Assembly: GCF_000425125.1 (NCBI RefSeq) | Contig: NZ_KE384307.1 | Span: 408,508 to 472,507 of the forward strand | From: Paenibacillus taiwanensis DSM 18679 | GTDB taxonomy: Bacteria; Bacillota; Bacilli; Paenibacillales; Paenibacillaceae | Reading direction: 5' to 3' | Length of the DNA stretch: 64,000 nucleotides | In this document: in pieces, positions 35,078-44,271 of the stretch | How positions within the stretch are numbered: position 1 is the stretch's first letter | How the letters are laid out: each line of letters starts with the position of its first letter | Notes under the pieces: model-generated | What the model was told of the DNA's origin: nothing | The model's database searches: none | The model's input: only the letters and a program-made list of their open reading frames with translations | Made by a program: the position numbers and the translations under genes

Positions 35078-35117
35078 TTTACATTTATTAACTATGGGTC
35101 TATAATGAGACTCATTA
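35078..35117 (+). promoter_or_regulatory. opp promoter with overlapping palindromic operator
   Basis: TTTACA (35078-35083) and TATAAT (35101-35106) are 17 bases apart. TAATGAG-A-CTCATTA, a perfect 7-1-7 palindrome, covers 35103-35117, overlapping the -10 and the start point. This is a good position for a dimeric repressor. It resembles Fur-superfamily or similar sites only loosely, so the regulator is unnamed. Confidence 0.65.
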
Positions 35118-35178
35118 AATTCCTAGTTAGCATATTGGAATTATAAATAATAAATAAATGTTTTCATGGAGGGTCACG

Positions 35179-36921
35179 ATGAAGAAATTATTGATTACCT
35201 TATTGTCGATCACAATGGCGAGCAGCATCTTATTGGCGGCTTGCTCCAATGATAGTTCAACACCAGCTTCAAACAGCACGCAGACATCGGCAGCAGACAC
35301 TAAAGGAACGGAGAACAGCAGTACAACAACTGCGACAACGGAGCTCACGGCGCCAATTGCAGCGAGTGACCTCTCCAAGCTTCCAGCCCAAGCGCAAAAA
35401 CGGACGGATACGATTATTGTTGGGCTTACAGATCCGAGTGGTGCCTTCACACCTTATTTCCAACAGAGCGGTTATGACGGCAACGTTTCCTCTGTACTGT
35501 ATGCGTCACTGGTAACGGTGGATGATAAAGGGCTTCCGATTCCAGACCTTGCTGAAAAATGGGATATATCCTCAGATGGTTTAACTTATACGTTCCATCT
35601 CCGCAAAGAATTAAAGTTCAGTGATGGTACACCACTCACTGCGGAGGATGTTGCCTTCACGTGGACGCTAATCCACGATAAGTCTTATGACGGCCAAAGC
35701 GAGCTGCTGACGACGATTGCGATTAAAGGTGGCAAGGCATACAAAGAAGGCAAGGCGAAGTCGATCGAGGGCATTAAAATTATTGATCCACAAACCATTG
35801 CTGTCACAATTGAGAAGCCTAATGCTAAGGGGCTTACTATATTAGGCAGTGAAATTTTGTCCAAAGCGTATTACGGCAAAGACTATACGTTTGGCAGTCT
35901 CGACTATATTAAAAAGCTCCACGCAACACCTGTAGGGACTGGTCCGTACAAGCTGGAGAAGTTTATTCCAGGTCAAGAGGTACGATTTGTAGCAAATGAG
36001 TTTTATTACAAAGGCAAACCGAAAACGGAGCATTTTATTTATAAAACAACAGAAGGGGATACTTGGCAATTTATAGAGACGGGTGAACAGGACTATGGCA
36101 GCTTCCAGGCTACACAAGAAAATATAGATAAATTAAAGGGACTGGGCTTCCTTAACATCATTCCTTACACAGCAAACAACTATGGTTATTTGCAATTTAA
36201 CCTGGAGCATCCAACACTTAAAGACAAAAAAGTGCGCCAAGCGCTGACCTACGGCTTGGACCGCAAAACGATTTACGTTGACGCGAACCAAGGAGCAGGA
36301 CAGATTGCTAATATTCCGGCGTCACCCATCGCCTGGTCCTATACAGAAGAGGGCATTAATCCGTATAACTACGATCCGGAAAAAGCAAAGCAACTGCTTG
36401 ATGAGGCTGGATGGAAAGAAGGCGCTGACGGTATTCGGGAAAAGGATGGCCAGAAGCTGAAAATCCATTTCATAGGTTCAAAAAGTAAAGCGACAGATAT
36501 TTTTATTGCTGTGGCAAAAGAAAACTATACGGCGATTGGTGTTCAACTGGAAGCAGAGCAATTTGCGGACTTTAACGCGCAAATTGCCAAATTTGAGAGC
36601 GGAGACTTTGATCTGGTATCGTTCTCCACGCCGATTTTAGGTGATCCTTCAGATGGTGTGATTTCCTTCGTGAATGGAGAAGTGAAAGGATACGATAATC
36701 CAAAAGTGAAGGAATTGTACGAAAAAGGGCTGGCCACAAGTGATATCGAAGCGCGAAAAGCGGTATACAAAGAGCTGTATCAAATTATTAATGACGATGC
36801 GCCATACATTTTTACGAGTTATCGAAAATTAGTAGTCGCTTACAATGGTCGGATCGAGGGCTTATCCATTAGCCCGCTGCGAGGTTTGTCTGCCAGCCTG
36901 CCTGACTGGAAATTAAAATAA
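35179..36921 (+). CDS. oppA: Peptide-type ABC transporter substrate-binding lipoprotein (OppA family)
   Basis: This 580-residue family 5 solute-binding protein has a signal peptide ending in LAAC, then a roughly 50-residue Ser/Thr-rich linker. Mature-domain markers are LAEKWDISSDGLTYTFHLRK, FSDGTPLTAEDVAFTW, the late KVRQALTYGLDRKTIY and the C-terminal ELYQIINDDAPYIFTSYRK. Family members bind oligopeptides, dipeptides, nickel chelates or sugars; the pocket residues cannot be read by eye, so OppA is a family name rather than proven substrate. ATG 35179 is chosen over 35158 because GGAGGGTC precedes it and it begins the signal. A GC-rich hairpin separates it from the permease gene. Confidence 0.88.
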   Translation: MKKLLITLLSITMASSILLAACSNDSSTPASNSTQTSAADTKGTENSSTTTATTELTAPIAASDLSKLPAQAQKRTDTIIVGLTDPSGAFTPYFQQSGYDGNVSSVLYASLVTVDDKGLPIPDLAEKWDISSDGLTYTFHLRKELKFSDGTPLTAEDVAFTWTLIHDKSYDGQSELLTTIAIKGGKAYKEGKAKSIEGIKIIDPQTIAVTIEKPNAKGLTILGSEILSKAYYGKDYTFGSLDYIKKLHATPVGTGPYKLEKFIPGQEVRFVANEFYYKGKPKTEHFIYKTTEGDTWQFIETGEQDYGSFQATQENIDKLKGLGFLNIIPYTANNYGYLQFNLEHPTLKDKKVRQALTYGLDRKTIYVDANQGAGQIANIPASPIAWSYTEEGINPYNYDPEKAKQLLDEAGWKEGADGIREKDGQKLKIHFIGSKSKATDIFIAVAKENYTAIGVQLEAEQFADFNAQIAKFESGDFDLVSFSTPILGDPSDGVISFVNGEVKGYDNPKVKELYEKGLATSDIEARKAVYKELYQIINDDAPYIFTSYRKLVVAYNGRIEGLSISPLRGLSASLPDWKLK

Positions 36922-36931
36922 CAACTCCTTG

Positions 36932-36961
36932 CCCCCGGGCTGCAACATACCTCCCCGGGGG
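36932..36961 (+). terminator. GC-rich hairpin between oppA and oppB
   Basis: Stem CCCCCGGG / CCCGGGGG with a 14-base loop and no T run. Such hairpins after a binding-protein gene often stabilise its mRNA so that the lipoprotein is made in excess over the permeases. Confidence 0.6.
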
Positions 36962-36986
36962 TGAATGACTTGCAAAGGAGAAGGTC

Positions 36987-37940
36987 ATGAGTACCTATTT
37001 AATGCGTAGATTGATGTACATGATACTCATATTGTTAGGCGCTTCGCTGCTTATCTTTTTACTGTATGCGATGATGCCAGGCGACTTCGTCACCAATAAC
37101 TTTAAGCTGCCAGCAGAACGCAAGGCCGAGCTGCGAGAAATATACGGCTTAAACAAGCCTGTGCTTGAACGGTATATGAATTGGATGAACAATGCGTTCC
37201 ACGGCAACTTCGGATTTTCGTTATCGCAGCAGAAGCCTGTCCTGACGTTGTTTAACGATTATATTTGGAATTCATTTCTGCTGGCTATTACGTCAACGTT
37301 TTTTACTTGGCTGCTGGCCGTTGTCATCGGTGTGGTGGCGGCCTACAAACAATATTCTTGGTTTGATACGATGGTGATGATTTTTATATTTGCGGCGATG
37401 TCGATTCCTTCTTTCTTTATCGGGCTGTTTCTCATCAAGATAATGGCCGTTGATCTGAAGTGGCTGCCGCCAGGTGGCATGCTGGTTACGGGAAGCAACG
37501 CTACCGGTATGGAATATATAAAGGAAGTGGTCCACCATATGTTTCTCCCCGTCGTCGTAATGACGCTGCTTGGTGTTGGGTCGCTCACCCGTTATTTCCG
37601 CAGCAATATGCTGGACGTCATTCGTCAGGACTTTATACGTACAGCACGCGCGAAAGGGATGAAGGAACGAGTTGTGCTTTACCGACATGCGCTTCGTAAT
37701 GCGATGCTGCCAGCGATTACGCTGATTGGTTTTGAACTGCCAGGCTTGTTTGGAGGCTCGCTAATCATTGAGAAAATATTTAACTGGCCTGGAATCGGTC
37801 AACTGTATATGCAGTCCTTTACCGTCAGGGATTATCCGCTGCTTATGGGCTTTACGATGTTTATCGCCATTTTAACGGTAATAGGCACCTTAATATCGGA
37901 CATTTTGTACCATGTAGCCGATCCACGCGTCAAGCTGTGA
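36987..37940 (+). CDS. oppB: ABC transporter permease (OppB family)
   Basis: This 317-residue inner-membrane permease has six membrane segments. It shows the OppB/DppB start (MRRLMYMILILLGASLLIFLL), REIYGLNKPVLERYMNWM, and the EAA-type loop DFIRTARAKGMKERVVLYRHALRNAM near residues 212-237, then ELPGLFGGSLIIEKIFNWPGIGQL. ATG 36987 follows AAAGGAGAAGG. It should pair with OppC to form the channel. Confidence 0.92.
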   Translation: MSTYLMRRLMYMILILLGASLLIFLLYAMMPGDFVTNNFKLPAERKAELREIYGLNKPVLERYMNWMNNAFHGNFGFSLSQQKPVLTLFNDYIWNSFLLAITSTFFTWLLAVVIGVVAAYKQYSWFDTMVMIFIFAAMSIPSFFIGLFLIKIMAVDLKWLPPGGMLVTGSNATGMEYIKEVVHHMFLPVVVMTLLGVGSLTRYFRSNMLDVIRQDFIRTARAKGMKERVVLYRHALRNAMLPAITLIGFELPGLFGGSLIIEKIFNWPGIGQLYMQSFTVRDYPLLMGFTMFIAILTVIGTLISDILYHVADPRVKL

Positions 37941-38014
37941 AGATAAAGCAGCGAACAGGGCATAAGCATAGGCAGCAATTATTAGTTTAACGCGTATTGC
38001 AGGGAGGTTTCACC

Positions 38015-38941
38015 ATGTCATCCATTACTGGCGGATTAGCGGACACGAAGCAAACAGCGGCAAGTCCGATTCGCTCTTCGTTATGGCGCCAAGCTTTCCG
38101 TCGTCTCCGTAAAAATAAGCTGGCTATGGCCGGATTGGCTTTTATTGTGTTTATGTTTCTTGTGTGCTTTTTCGGGCCTTTATTTTCACCTTATGCCAAC
38201 AACAAGATTAATCCAGCCATTATGAATCAGGCACCTTCGTTTAAACATTGGCTAGGCACCGACTTGCTTGGACGGGATGTGCTGACACGATTGCTGCAAG
38301 CGGGTCGGATCTCTTTAACGGTCGGGATTGCCTCAATGATCATCTCGGTTATTATCGGGTCCATATTAGGCGCTGTTGCCGCATATTACAGAGGTATTGT
38401 TGACCAGATCATTATGCGGATTGCCGACTTGTTATTAACGATTCCAAGCTTGCCGATCTTATTTATACTTGGTGCGTTATTGTCCGAATGGAAAGTACCC
38501 GTTGAATATCGCATGTACATCGTTATGTTAATGCTGAGCTTTGTGGGCTGGCCGGGTCTTGCGCGGCTTGTTCGCAGCCAGATGCTTACAATCCGCGAAC
38601 GTGAATATATGCAAGCCGCTATTGTGCTGGGGTTAAATGACCGCAGGAAGCTATTTAACCATATGATTCCGAACATCGTCCCGCTGCTTATCGTGATTTC
38701 GACACTAAGTATTGGCGGTGCCATTTTAAGCGAGTCTGTACTGAGCTTCTTTGGCTTAGGTGTTATGCCTCCGACACCAACGTGGGGGAACATGATTGAT
38801 GCGGCAAACAATCTAATAGACTTTGAACAGCACCCTTGGCTGTGGATACCGCCTGGTGTGGCCATTTTTACAACGGTTATTGCGATTAACATTTTTGGGG
38901 ATGGGCTGCGGGATGTGTTGGACCCTAAACAGAAGAAGTAA
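38015..38941 (+). CDS. oppC: ABC transporter permease (OppC family)
   Basis: This 308-residue partner permease has a cytoplasmic Ser/Thr/Arg-rich N-terminus, then WRQAFRRLRKNKLAMAGL, the OppC-specific HWLGTDLLGRDVLTRLLQAGR (about residues 78-98) and the EAA loop REREYMQAAIVLGLNDRRKLFNHMIPN. The end PGVAIFTTVIAINIFGDGLRDVLDPK is the standard OppC C-terminus. The frame opens at 37997, but CAGGGAGG lies between that codon and ATG 38015, so 38015 is the start. Fourteen bases separate it from oppD. Confidence 0.92.
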   Translation: MSSITGGLADTKQTAASPIRSSLWRQAFRRLRKNKLAMAGLAFIVFMFLVCFFGPLFSPYANNKINPAIMNQAPSFKHWLGTDLLGRDVLTRLLQAGRISLTVGIASMIISVIIGSILGAVAAYYRGIVDQIIMRIADLLLTIPSLPILFILGALLSEWKVPVEYRMYIVMLMLSFVGWPGLARLVRSQMLTIREREYMQAAIVLGLNDRRKLFNHMIPNIVPLLIVISTLSIGGAILSESVLSFFGLGVMPPTPTWGNMIDAANNLIDFEQHPWLWIPPGVAIFTTVIAINIFGDGLRDVLDPKQKK

Positions 38942-38954
38942 GGAATGACAGCTG

Positions 38955-39941
38955 ATGAAAAATAATGTAATCGAGATTGATCATCTCAGTACGTATTTCT
39001 ATACAGAGGAAGGTGCCGTTAAAGCGGTTAATGACGTCAGTCTACGTATTCGTGAAGGAGAGACAGTCTGTATCGTAGGCGAATCGGGATGCGGCAAAAG
39101 TGTGACCGCGATGTCGATTATGGGGCTGGTCGAGGAGCCAAGCGGCAAGGTGGTAGACGGGCGGATTCATTTTGAAGGAAGAGATTTGCTCCGTATCGAC
39201 AAACATGAACTACGTCAAATTCGCGGCAACGACATCGCGATGATCTTTCAGGAGCCGATGTCATCGCTGAATCCGGTGCTGACGATTGGCATGCAGGTGA
39301 TGGAGCCGCTGATGGAGCATCAGAAGCTAAGTAAAAAGGAAGCACGTAAGCGAGCAATTGAGCTAGTCGAATTGGTGGGCATCTCTCGACCAGAGCAAAT
39401 TGTAGACAGTTACCCGCATGAATTAAGCGGTGGTATGCTGCAGCGGATTATGATTGCTATCGCGATTTCCTGTAATCCAAAGCTGCTGATTGCTGATGAG
39501 CCGACGACGGCACTAGATGTAACGATCCAAGCGCAAATTTTGGATATGCTGCGTCAGATCAAGGAGGAATCCAACACTTCCATTTTGTTAATTACGCATG
39601 ATCTGGGCGTAGTAGCCGAGATTGCGGATTATGTTATCGTCATGTACTCTGGCAAAATTGTGGAGGAAGGTGATGTAGTGGAGCTGTTTGAGCATCCGTT
39701 GCATCCCTATACACAAGGACTGTTACGTTCCAAGCCCATCATCGGCCAGCGTCAGGATGAGCTGTATTCCATTCCTGGTCAAGTGCCTAATCCTCTTGAA
39801 TTAAAGGAATCGTGTTATTTTTATGACAGATGTGAGCATTGCATGTCCATATGTCGAACGCAGCAGCCTGTGCTTCACTCCAGGGCAGGGAGACAAAAAG
39901 TGGCCTGCTGGCTGTACGAGGAGGGTGTAAGTCATGGCTGA
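38955..39941 (+). CDS. oppD: ABC transporter ATP-binding protein (OppD family)
   Basis: This 328-residue ATPase has Walker [15 protein letters not shown]-loop [15 protein letters not shown], the signature [16 protein letters not shown] and Walker [15 protein letters not shown]. The C-terminal oligopeptide-transport region has [14 protein letters not shown] and a cysteine-rich end ([17 protein letters not shown]) with CxnCxxCxxxC spacing. In DppD/OppD proteins this can hold an iron-sulfur cluster. It overlaps oppF by eight bases. Confidence 0.92.
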   Translation: MKNNVIEIDHLSTYFYTEEGAVKAVNDVSLRIREGETVCIVGESGCGKSVTAMSIMGLVEEPSGKVVDGRIHFEGRDLLRIDKHELRQIRGNDIAMIFQEPMSSLNPVLTIGMQVMEPLMEHQKLSKKEARKRAIELVELVGISRPEQIVDSYPHELSGGMLQRIMIAIAISCNPKLLIADEPTTALDVTIQAQILDMLRQIKEESNTSILLITHDLGVVAEIADYVIVMYSGKIVEEGDVVELFEHPLHPYTQGLLRSKPIIGQRQDELYSIPGQVPNPLELKESCYFYDRCEHCMSICRTQQPVLHSRAGRQKVACWLYEEGVSHG

Positions 39942-40944
39942 ACTGACGATTGCAGCCTCTGAGGGGATTACGCCGCAGCAAAATGCCCCTCTGCTTGAAG
40001 TTAAGGATTTGAAAACATACTTTCCGATTAAGTCGGGCTTGTTTAATCGGACGGTTGGTTACGTCAAAGCGGTAGATGGCATCAGTCTCACGCTGCAGGC
40101 AGGAGAGACATTTGGCTTGGTAGGGGAATCAGGCAGCGGTAAGAGCACAGTTGGCAGATCGATTATCCGATTAACCGAGAAAACATCTGGCGAAGTGTTG
40201 TATAAAGGGAACGATCTTTATAACATGCCGGAGAAAGAACTGCGGCATCTGCGTCCGAAAATGCAGCTTATTTTCCAAGATCCGTACAGCTCGCTTAATC
40301 CGAGGGTTCGGGTTGGCGATGCCATTGGAGAGGCGCTGCTTAACCACGGACTTGCACCAAAAGAAGAAACTCGTGATCGGGTGTTGGATGTGCTGCAAGC
40401 ATGCGGTCTTTCTTCCTATCATATCGATCGTTTTCCGCATGAATTTTCAGGAGGCCAGCGTCAGCGCATCGGTATTGCACGTGCGCTTATACTGAATCCT
40501 GACTTAATTATTGCTGACGAGCCTGTATCTGCGCTTGATGTATCTATTCAAGCACAGATTATAAATTTGTTCCGCAAGTTGCAGATGACACGCGGGTTAA
40601 CCTATTTGTTTATCTCACATGATTTAAGTGTAGTTGAACATTTATGTTCTCGTATCGGCGTGATGTACCTCGGAACGATGATGGAGACAGCACCGCGTGA
40701 CGAATTGTTTACACATCCGCTGCATCCCTATACGAAGGCACTCCTATCCGCAGTGCCTGTGCCGATCCCGCGTCTAAAACGCGAGCGTATCGTATTAAAA
40801 GGCGACATCCCGAATCCGGCGAATCCGCCGGCAGGATGTAAGTTCCATACGCGCTGCCCATATGCGACGGACATCTGCCGTCAGCTCGTGCCGGAGTTCC
40901 GGCACATGGGCAGCGAGCATTATGTAGCTTGCCACCTGGTCTAA
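39934..40944 (+). CDS. oppF: ABC transporter ATP-binding protein (OppF family)
   Basis: This 336-residue ATPase is the partner of OppD. The Opp/Dpp F type is shown by KTYFPIKSGLFNRTVGYVKA, Walker A GESGSGKST, IFQDPYSSLNPRVRVGDAI, signature FSGGQRQRIGIARAL, Walker B LIIADEPVSALDVS, and a C-terminal cysteine set (GCKFHTRCPYATDICR). Start ATG 39934 follows GAGGAGGGTG inside the oppD end. It is the last gene of the operon and is followed by a very strong hairpin. Confidence 0.92.
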   Translation: MAELTIAASEGITPQQNAPLLEVKDLKTYFPIKSGLFNRTVGYVKAVDGISLTLQAGETFGLVGESGSGKSTVGRSIIRLTEKTSGEVLYKGNDLYNMPEKELRHLRPKMQLIFQDPYSSLNPRVRVGDAIGEALLNHGLAPKEETRDRVLDVLQACGLSSYHIDRFPHEFSGGQRQRIGIARALILNPDLIIADEPVSALDVSIQAQIINLFRKLQMTRGLTYLFISHDLSVVEHLCSRIGVMYLGTMMETAPRDELFTHPLHPYTKALLSAVPVPIPRLKRERIVLKGDIPNPANPPAGCKFHTRCPYATDICRQLVPEFRHMGSEHYVACHLV

Positions 40945-40972
40945 CTATAAACTGGTGTCCCGACTTCAGTCG

Positions 40973-41018
40973 AAGCAACACACCCCCCTGGCCTGCAAGC
41001 CAGGGGGGTGTGTTGCTT
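40973..41018. terminator. Twenty-base-pair hairpin after opp operon
   Basis: AAGCAACACACCCCCCTGGC and its exact complement flank the six-base loop CTGCAA. No T run follows on the plus strand and none on the minus strand. Between the opp operon and the convergent protease gene it probably ends or protects transcripts. Confidence 0.7.
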
Positions 41019-41093
41019 GAAGAGAGGGCGATAGCTGTTCATTAGATTGGCGTCCTGCCGCTAATCGCGTGGATTCCAAGCGTCAGTTCGCAT

Positions 41094-41768
41094 TTATTCT
41101 CGGACTGGCCGCGGCTTAAAGAACAAGCTCATCGACACACGTGCGCATGCGACGGTAGCCAGTACAAAGAGCAAGGACCAGAACAAAGCCGGAACGGCGG
41201 TCATCCGCGCCAAGTTAGCTGCATCGCCTGCTTGCGCAGGACTTTGTATGGACAACATCACCAGGATCAAAGGGCTTAACACGGATTCCACGAGACAAAT
41301 AAACGCAACTAGCAAATAGTAAAACTCCTGCAACCAGCGCCAAGGAGCAAAACATACTGCTCCGCTTAATAAAATAAATCCGATGCCCCACGTTACGCCA
41401 AACGAATTACGCAAGAAGAAGATTAGACAAAGAGCGGCCAGCGCGGTTAGTACGATCAGTCCTGCTTGCGTCCTGCTGCGAGAATACAGGAAAAATAACA
41501 GCATGGCAAATAGTGCCGATGTAAGATAACCGGCTAGTGCGATCGGTATAAACTGCCATGCATGAGTGGCTGAGGAGTAGGTGACTCCACTATGATCCGC
41601 AAACAAATGGATGTACCACACTTTTCCTGACACAAGCAGTGTCATTAAGGCATGGCCAAATTCATGGATTAACGTATCCACACTTCTGAAAAAAGAAGAG
41701 AACGGAATGAACCGTGTCAGCACTGCCGCACCTATTATAAATAAAATCGTTTTCCACCAGCGATTCAT
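41094..41768 (-). CDS. M50-like membrane metalloprotease family protein
   Basis: This 224-residue integral membrane protein has about six to seven hydrophobic segments. HEFGHAL at residues 35-41 is an HExxH zinc motif placed just after the first membrane helix, as in M50B-type (site-2-protease-like) proteins. A second conserved patch with an aspartate ligand (as in LDG) is not obvious; the segment IALAGYLTSALFA may take that place. The substrate is unknown. The start ATG follows AGGAGGTTAAAAG. It stands alone, in the opposite direction to the opp operon. Confidence 0.78.
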   Translation of the reverse strand: MNRWWKTILFIIGAAVLTRFIPFSSFFRSVDTLIHEFGHALMTLLVSGKVWYIHLFADHSGVTYSSATHAWQFIPIALAGYLTSALFAMLLFFLYSRSRTQAGLIVLTALAALCLIFFLRNSFGVTWGIGFILLSGAVCFAPWRWLQEFYYLLVAFICLVESVLSPLILVMLSIQSPAQAGDAANLARMTAVPALFWSLLFVLATVACARVSMSLFFKPRPVRE

Positions 41769-41937
41769 CTTTTAACCTCCTGTTAGTGCCACAATACGCT
41801 CTTCTATTGTAACGAAACGGGAGCGGGACATCACGTCATTTTTTATATGAATGGAAGTGGATGATGTTGAAAAAGATGGCATTGTACATGTAACTATAGC
41901 GGTTAACGTAACAGGGTACAGGAGCAGAAGGATGTAA

Positions 41938-41972
41938 AAGGAAAGGCCGACGCCCCTTTACAGGGGCATCAG
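41938..41972 (-). terminator. Terminator of stalk-domain gene (minus strand)
   Basis: On the minus strand CTGATGCCCC / GGGGCGTCGG forms a ten-pair stem (with G-U pairs) followed by CCTTTCCTTTT. Confidence 0.65.
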
Positions 41973-41980
41973 CTTCGTTA

Positions 41981-43054
41981 TTAGTTTTGTATGAGACTTA
42001 GTTTGTAGTTCGTGAAATGCAAATAGGTATTACCATAAATCCACATATCTGCGTCACCAATAGGGGAATCAGAAGGATAAGTTCTATCTGGCTCACCCCA
42101 AGCCAACCAAACTTGAAACATCTCCATTCCGACGGTTACCGTTTCATTTTCGATACTCTTCCATATACTTTGTTTCCAATTATACAAATTTTTTATATTC
42201 TTGCTGAAAAACGGAAACCTTTCACTCATTGATCCTGTTCCAAAAACAGCATGGGATACAGTCGCTTGAGTTCCATTTTGCTTACGCAGCGTGTAGTGTA
42301 AGCTGCTGTCCTTATACTTGATCGAAGTTATTGTAACTTTTTCAAGGTGTTTCAGATTAGAGCTGAAAGTCGTAGCTGCTTTACTTTTGTTTGTCCACAT
42401 GGTTTTGTTAAGCAGTATGTTCTTTACTACACGTAAATCTGTCTCGGATACATATTTAGAGGGAATCGTTTCCGTTGTCCCATCAGGCTTCATGACCTCG
42501 ATGTTGTAATAATCAGGGTCAACGGCAGATTTTGTGACGTCGATGATCCATCTGGAACTGAATTCAGAGGTGGGAAATATTTTTTTGCCAAAGTCTTCAC
42601 GCAGTCTACCAGGCACAGTTGAGATATGATAGATCAACTCGTCAGTCTTGGCTGACCCAACCGCGGTATCCCATAGAAACAGCGATGTTGCACTTGATAT
42701 GTATTTTCCTGTAATCGTGCTCATCTGCTGCAGCTTCTTAAAGGTGATATATGTCGTATTCTGGTGCAGAATCGTATTTTGCTTATCGATCGAAAACGTT
42801 CCTTTATCGGTAACAACGCGGATGGAAGGCCCCTCATATTGAACGTTAATATGATCAAACGATTCGATAAGCCGGAGCGGGACATAAGTTGTATTGTCGT
42901 TTACAATAATCGCTTTGTAAGGTGATAGTTGCAGCTTGCCGTTATAAAAGGTACTAATTTCTTTATTCGTACTAACCTGCGGAGCTGCTCCTATAGATGG
43001 AGTAAAGCAAATAAACATAACCAGAACAAGTAAAAGCCAGTATGATCTTTTCAT
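41981..43054 (-). CDS. Secreted protein with copper-amine-oxidase-like N-terminal (stalk) domain
   Basis: This 357-residue protein has a cleavable Sec signal (MKRSYWLLLVLVMFICFTPS ... GAAPQ). The next segment, about residues 40-115, repeats the VNDNTTYVPLRLIE / NTTYITFKKLQQM pattern of the copper amine oxidase N-terminal stalk domain, common in Paenibacillus surface proteins and thought to act as a spacer or binding module. The C-terminal 240 residues are not recognised; they end in a small beta-rich part (VWLAWGEPDRTYP ... YGNTYLHF) reminiscent of SmpA/OmlA-like modules. Upstream is GGGGGAAC. No catalytic motif was found. Confidence 0.75.
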   Translation of the reverse strand: MKRSYWLLLVLVMFICFTPSIGAAPQVSTNKEISTFYNGKLQLSPYKAIIVNDNTTYVPLRLIESFDHINVQYEGPSIRVVTDKGTFSIDKQNTILHQNTTYITFKKLQQMSTITGKYISSATSLFLWDTAVGSAKTDELIYHISTVPGRLREDFGKKIFPTSEFSSRWIIDVTKSAVDPDYYNIEVMKPDGTTETIPSKYVSETDLRVVKNILLNKTMWTNKSKAATTFSSNLKHLEKVTITSIKYKDSSLHYTLRKQNGTQATVSHAVFGTGSMSERFPFFSKNIKNLYNWKQSIWKSIENETVTVGMEMFQVWLAWGEPDRTYPSDSPIGDADMWIYGNTYLHFTNYKLSLIQN

Positions 43055-43247
43055 GGTTGATAGTTCCCCCTATTTCTATTTTGCAAACTCTTCTATTATA
43101 AAATGACAAACCTATCATATCCAGTTATAAAATGGGAAAAGATCCTGTTCGTCATGAAGCTGTATTATTTGAATAAAGTGAATACAGTACGTAGTGGAAT
43201 CAAATCTGTGTAAGAAAGTACAACATTTGTGGAACATAGTGCAATGG

Positions 43248-43307
43248 ATGTAAACGTTTTCGACCTATAATGTAGGAAGAGAACACTACAACTTGCGAGC
43301 GCTTGCA
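43248..43307 (+). promoter_or_regulatory. cre-like and LacI-type operators at promoter of sugar gene cluster
   Basis: ATGTAAACGTTTTCG (43248-43262) matches the catabolite-responsive element pattern except for the last base. A TATAAT -10 lies at 43266-43271, but no good -35 is visible. TGCGAGCGCTTGCA (43294-43307), nearly palindromic with a central CG, is a second LacI/CcpA-type site just downstream. Confidence 0.55.
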
Positions 43308-43354
43308 TGAATGCTGAGCAGCGATTGCCCAACTAGAGAAATGGAGTGATTCAC

Positions 43355-44218
43355 ATGAAACTTGGAGTTAGTACTTATAGCTTGTACAATGCAATCCAGA
43401 GCGGTCAATTGGATGTGCTGGGTGCCCTGGAATGGTTAAAAGAACAGGGTGCAGAGCACGCAGAAATCGTTCCGCTTGGATTTGATCTGCTGGATGATTC
43501 CCAATTGGCAGAAGATATTCGTACTAAAGCGGAAGAAATCGGCTTGGAATTGTCCAATTATTGTATCGGTGCAAATTTTGCGGGGCTGGATGAAGCTGCT
43601 TTTGAGGCTGAGGTGAAGCGGGTTCAAGCACATGTAGATGTTGCACACCGTTTAGGCGTAAAGCTGATGAGACATGACGTGGCCTCCAGACCACATGCAA
43701 TGACAGGGACGGAGTACTTTGAGCAGGACTTTCCGCAGCTTGTTGCAGCCTGCCAACGTGTAGCAGACTATGCTTTAAAATACGGCATCACAACCAGTGT
43801 TGAGAATCATGGCTTCTACTTGCAGGCAAGTGAGCGTGTACGCCGGCTCGTATTAGCGGTGAATCGGCCGAACTTCAAAACTACGCTTGACGTTGGCAAC
43901 TTTATTTGTGTTGATGAACCGTCTTTGTATGCGGTGCAGCAAAATTTGCCGTATGCATCCATGGTACATTTGAAGGATTTTTATATTCGACCTGCCGACT
44001 ACAATCCCGGGGAAGGCTGGTTTAACTCCTTGCACGGCCAGTATTTGCGCGGCGCGATTGTAGGACAAGGAGATTTGCCGATTAGCGACATTATACAAGT
44101 TATCAAAAACAATGGGTATGACGGTTACTTCTCCATCGAATTTGAAGGGATGGAAGATTGTTTGCAGGCCACTCGTATTGCAATTGCCAACGCGCGTCGG
44201 CTCTGGGAGCAAGCCTGA
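43355..44218 (+). CDS. Sugar phosphate isomerase/epimerase (xylose-isomerase-like TIM barrel)
   Basis: This 287-residue TIM-barrel protein belongs to the AP-endonuclease-2/IolE-like family. The metal ligands expected at strand ends are seen in SVENHG (Glu), TLDVGNF (Asp), VHLKDF (His) and FSIEFEG (Glu). The family isomerises or epimerises keto sugars or inosose-like intermediates. GGAG lies eight bases before ATG 43355, which is preferred to the in-frame GTG 43346. It is the first gene of a three-gene unit with a Gfo/Idh/MocA dehydrogenase and a second TIM barrel, an arrangement seen in sugar or inositol-derivative catabolism; the substrate is unknown. Confidence 0.88.
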   Translation: MKLGVSTYSLYNAIQSGQLDVLGALEWLKEQGAEHAEIVPLGFDLLDDSQLAEDIRTKAEEIGLELSNYCIGANFAGLDEAAFEAEVKRVQAHVDVAHRLGVKLMRHDVASRPHAMTGTEYFEQDFPQLVAACQRVADYALKYGITTSVENHGFYLQASERVRRLVLAVNRPNFKTTLDVGNFICVDEPSLYAVQQNLPYASMVHLKDFYIRPADYNPGEGWFNSLHGQYLRGAIVGQGDLPISDIIQVIKNNGYDGYFSIEFEGMEDCLQATRIAIANARRLWEQA

Positions 44219-44271
44219 CCAACAAGCGTAGATTAGGAATAAGAGCATTACATTTATGGAGGGGGATTGAG

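Larger units (their letters stand above)
34731..35178. other. Intergenic region before the opp operon
   Basis: This 448-base stretch has no gene. It holds a hairpin AACATAAAT / ATTTATGTT (34750-34776), a perfect palindrome AAGTGTAA-G-TTACACTT (34928-34944), a strong terminator (34961-35001), and the opp promoter with its overlapping palindrome (35078-35117). Confidence 0.7.
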
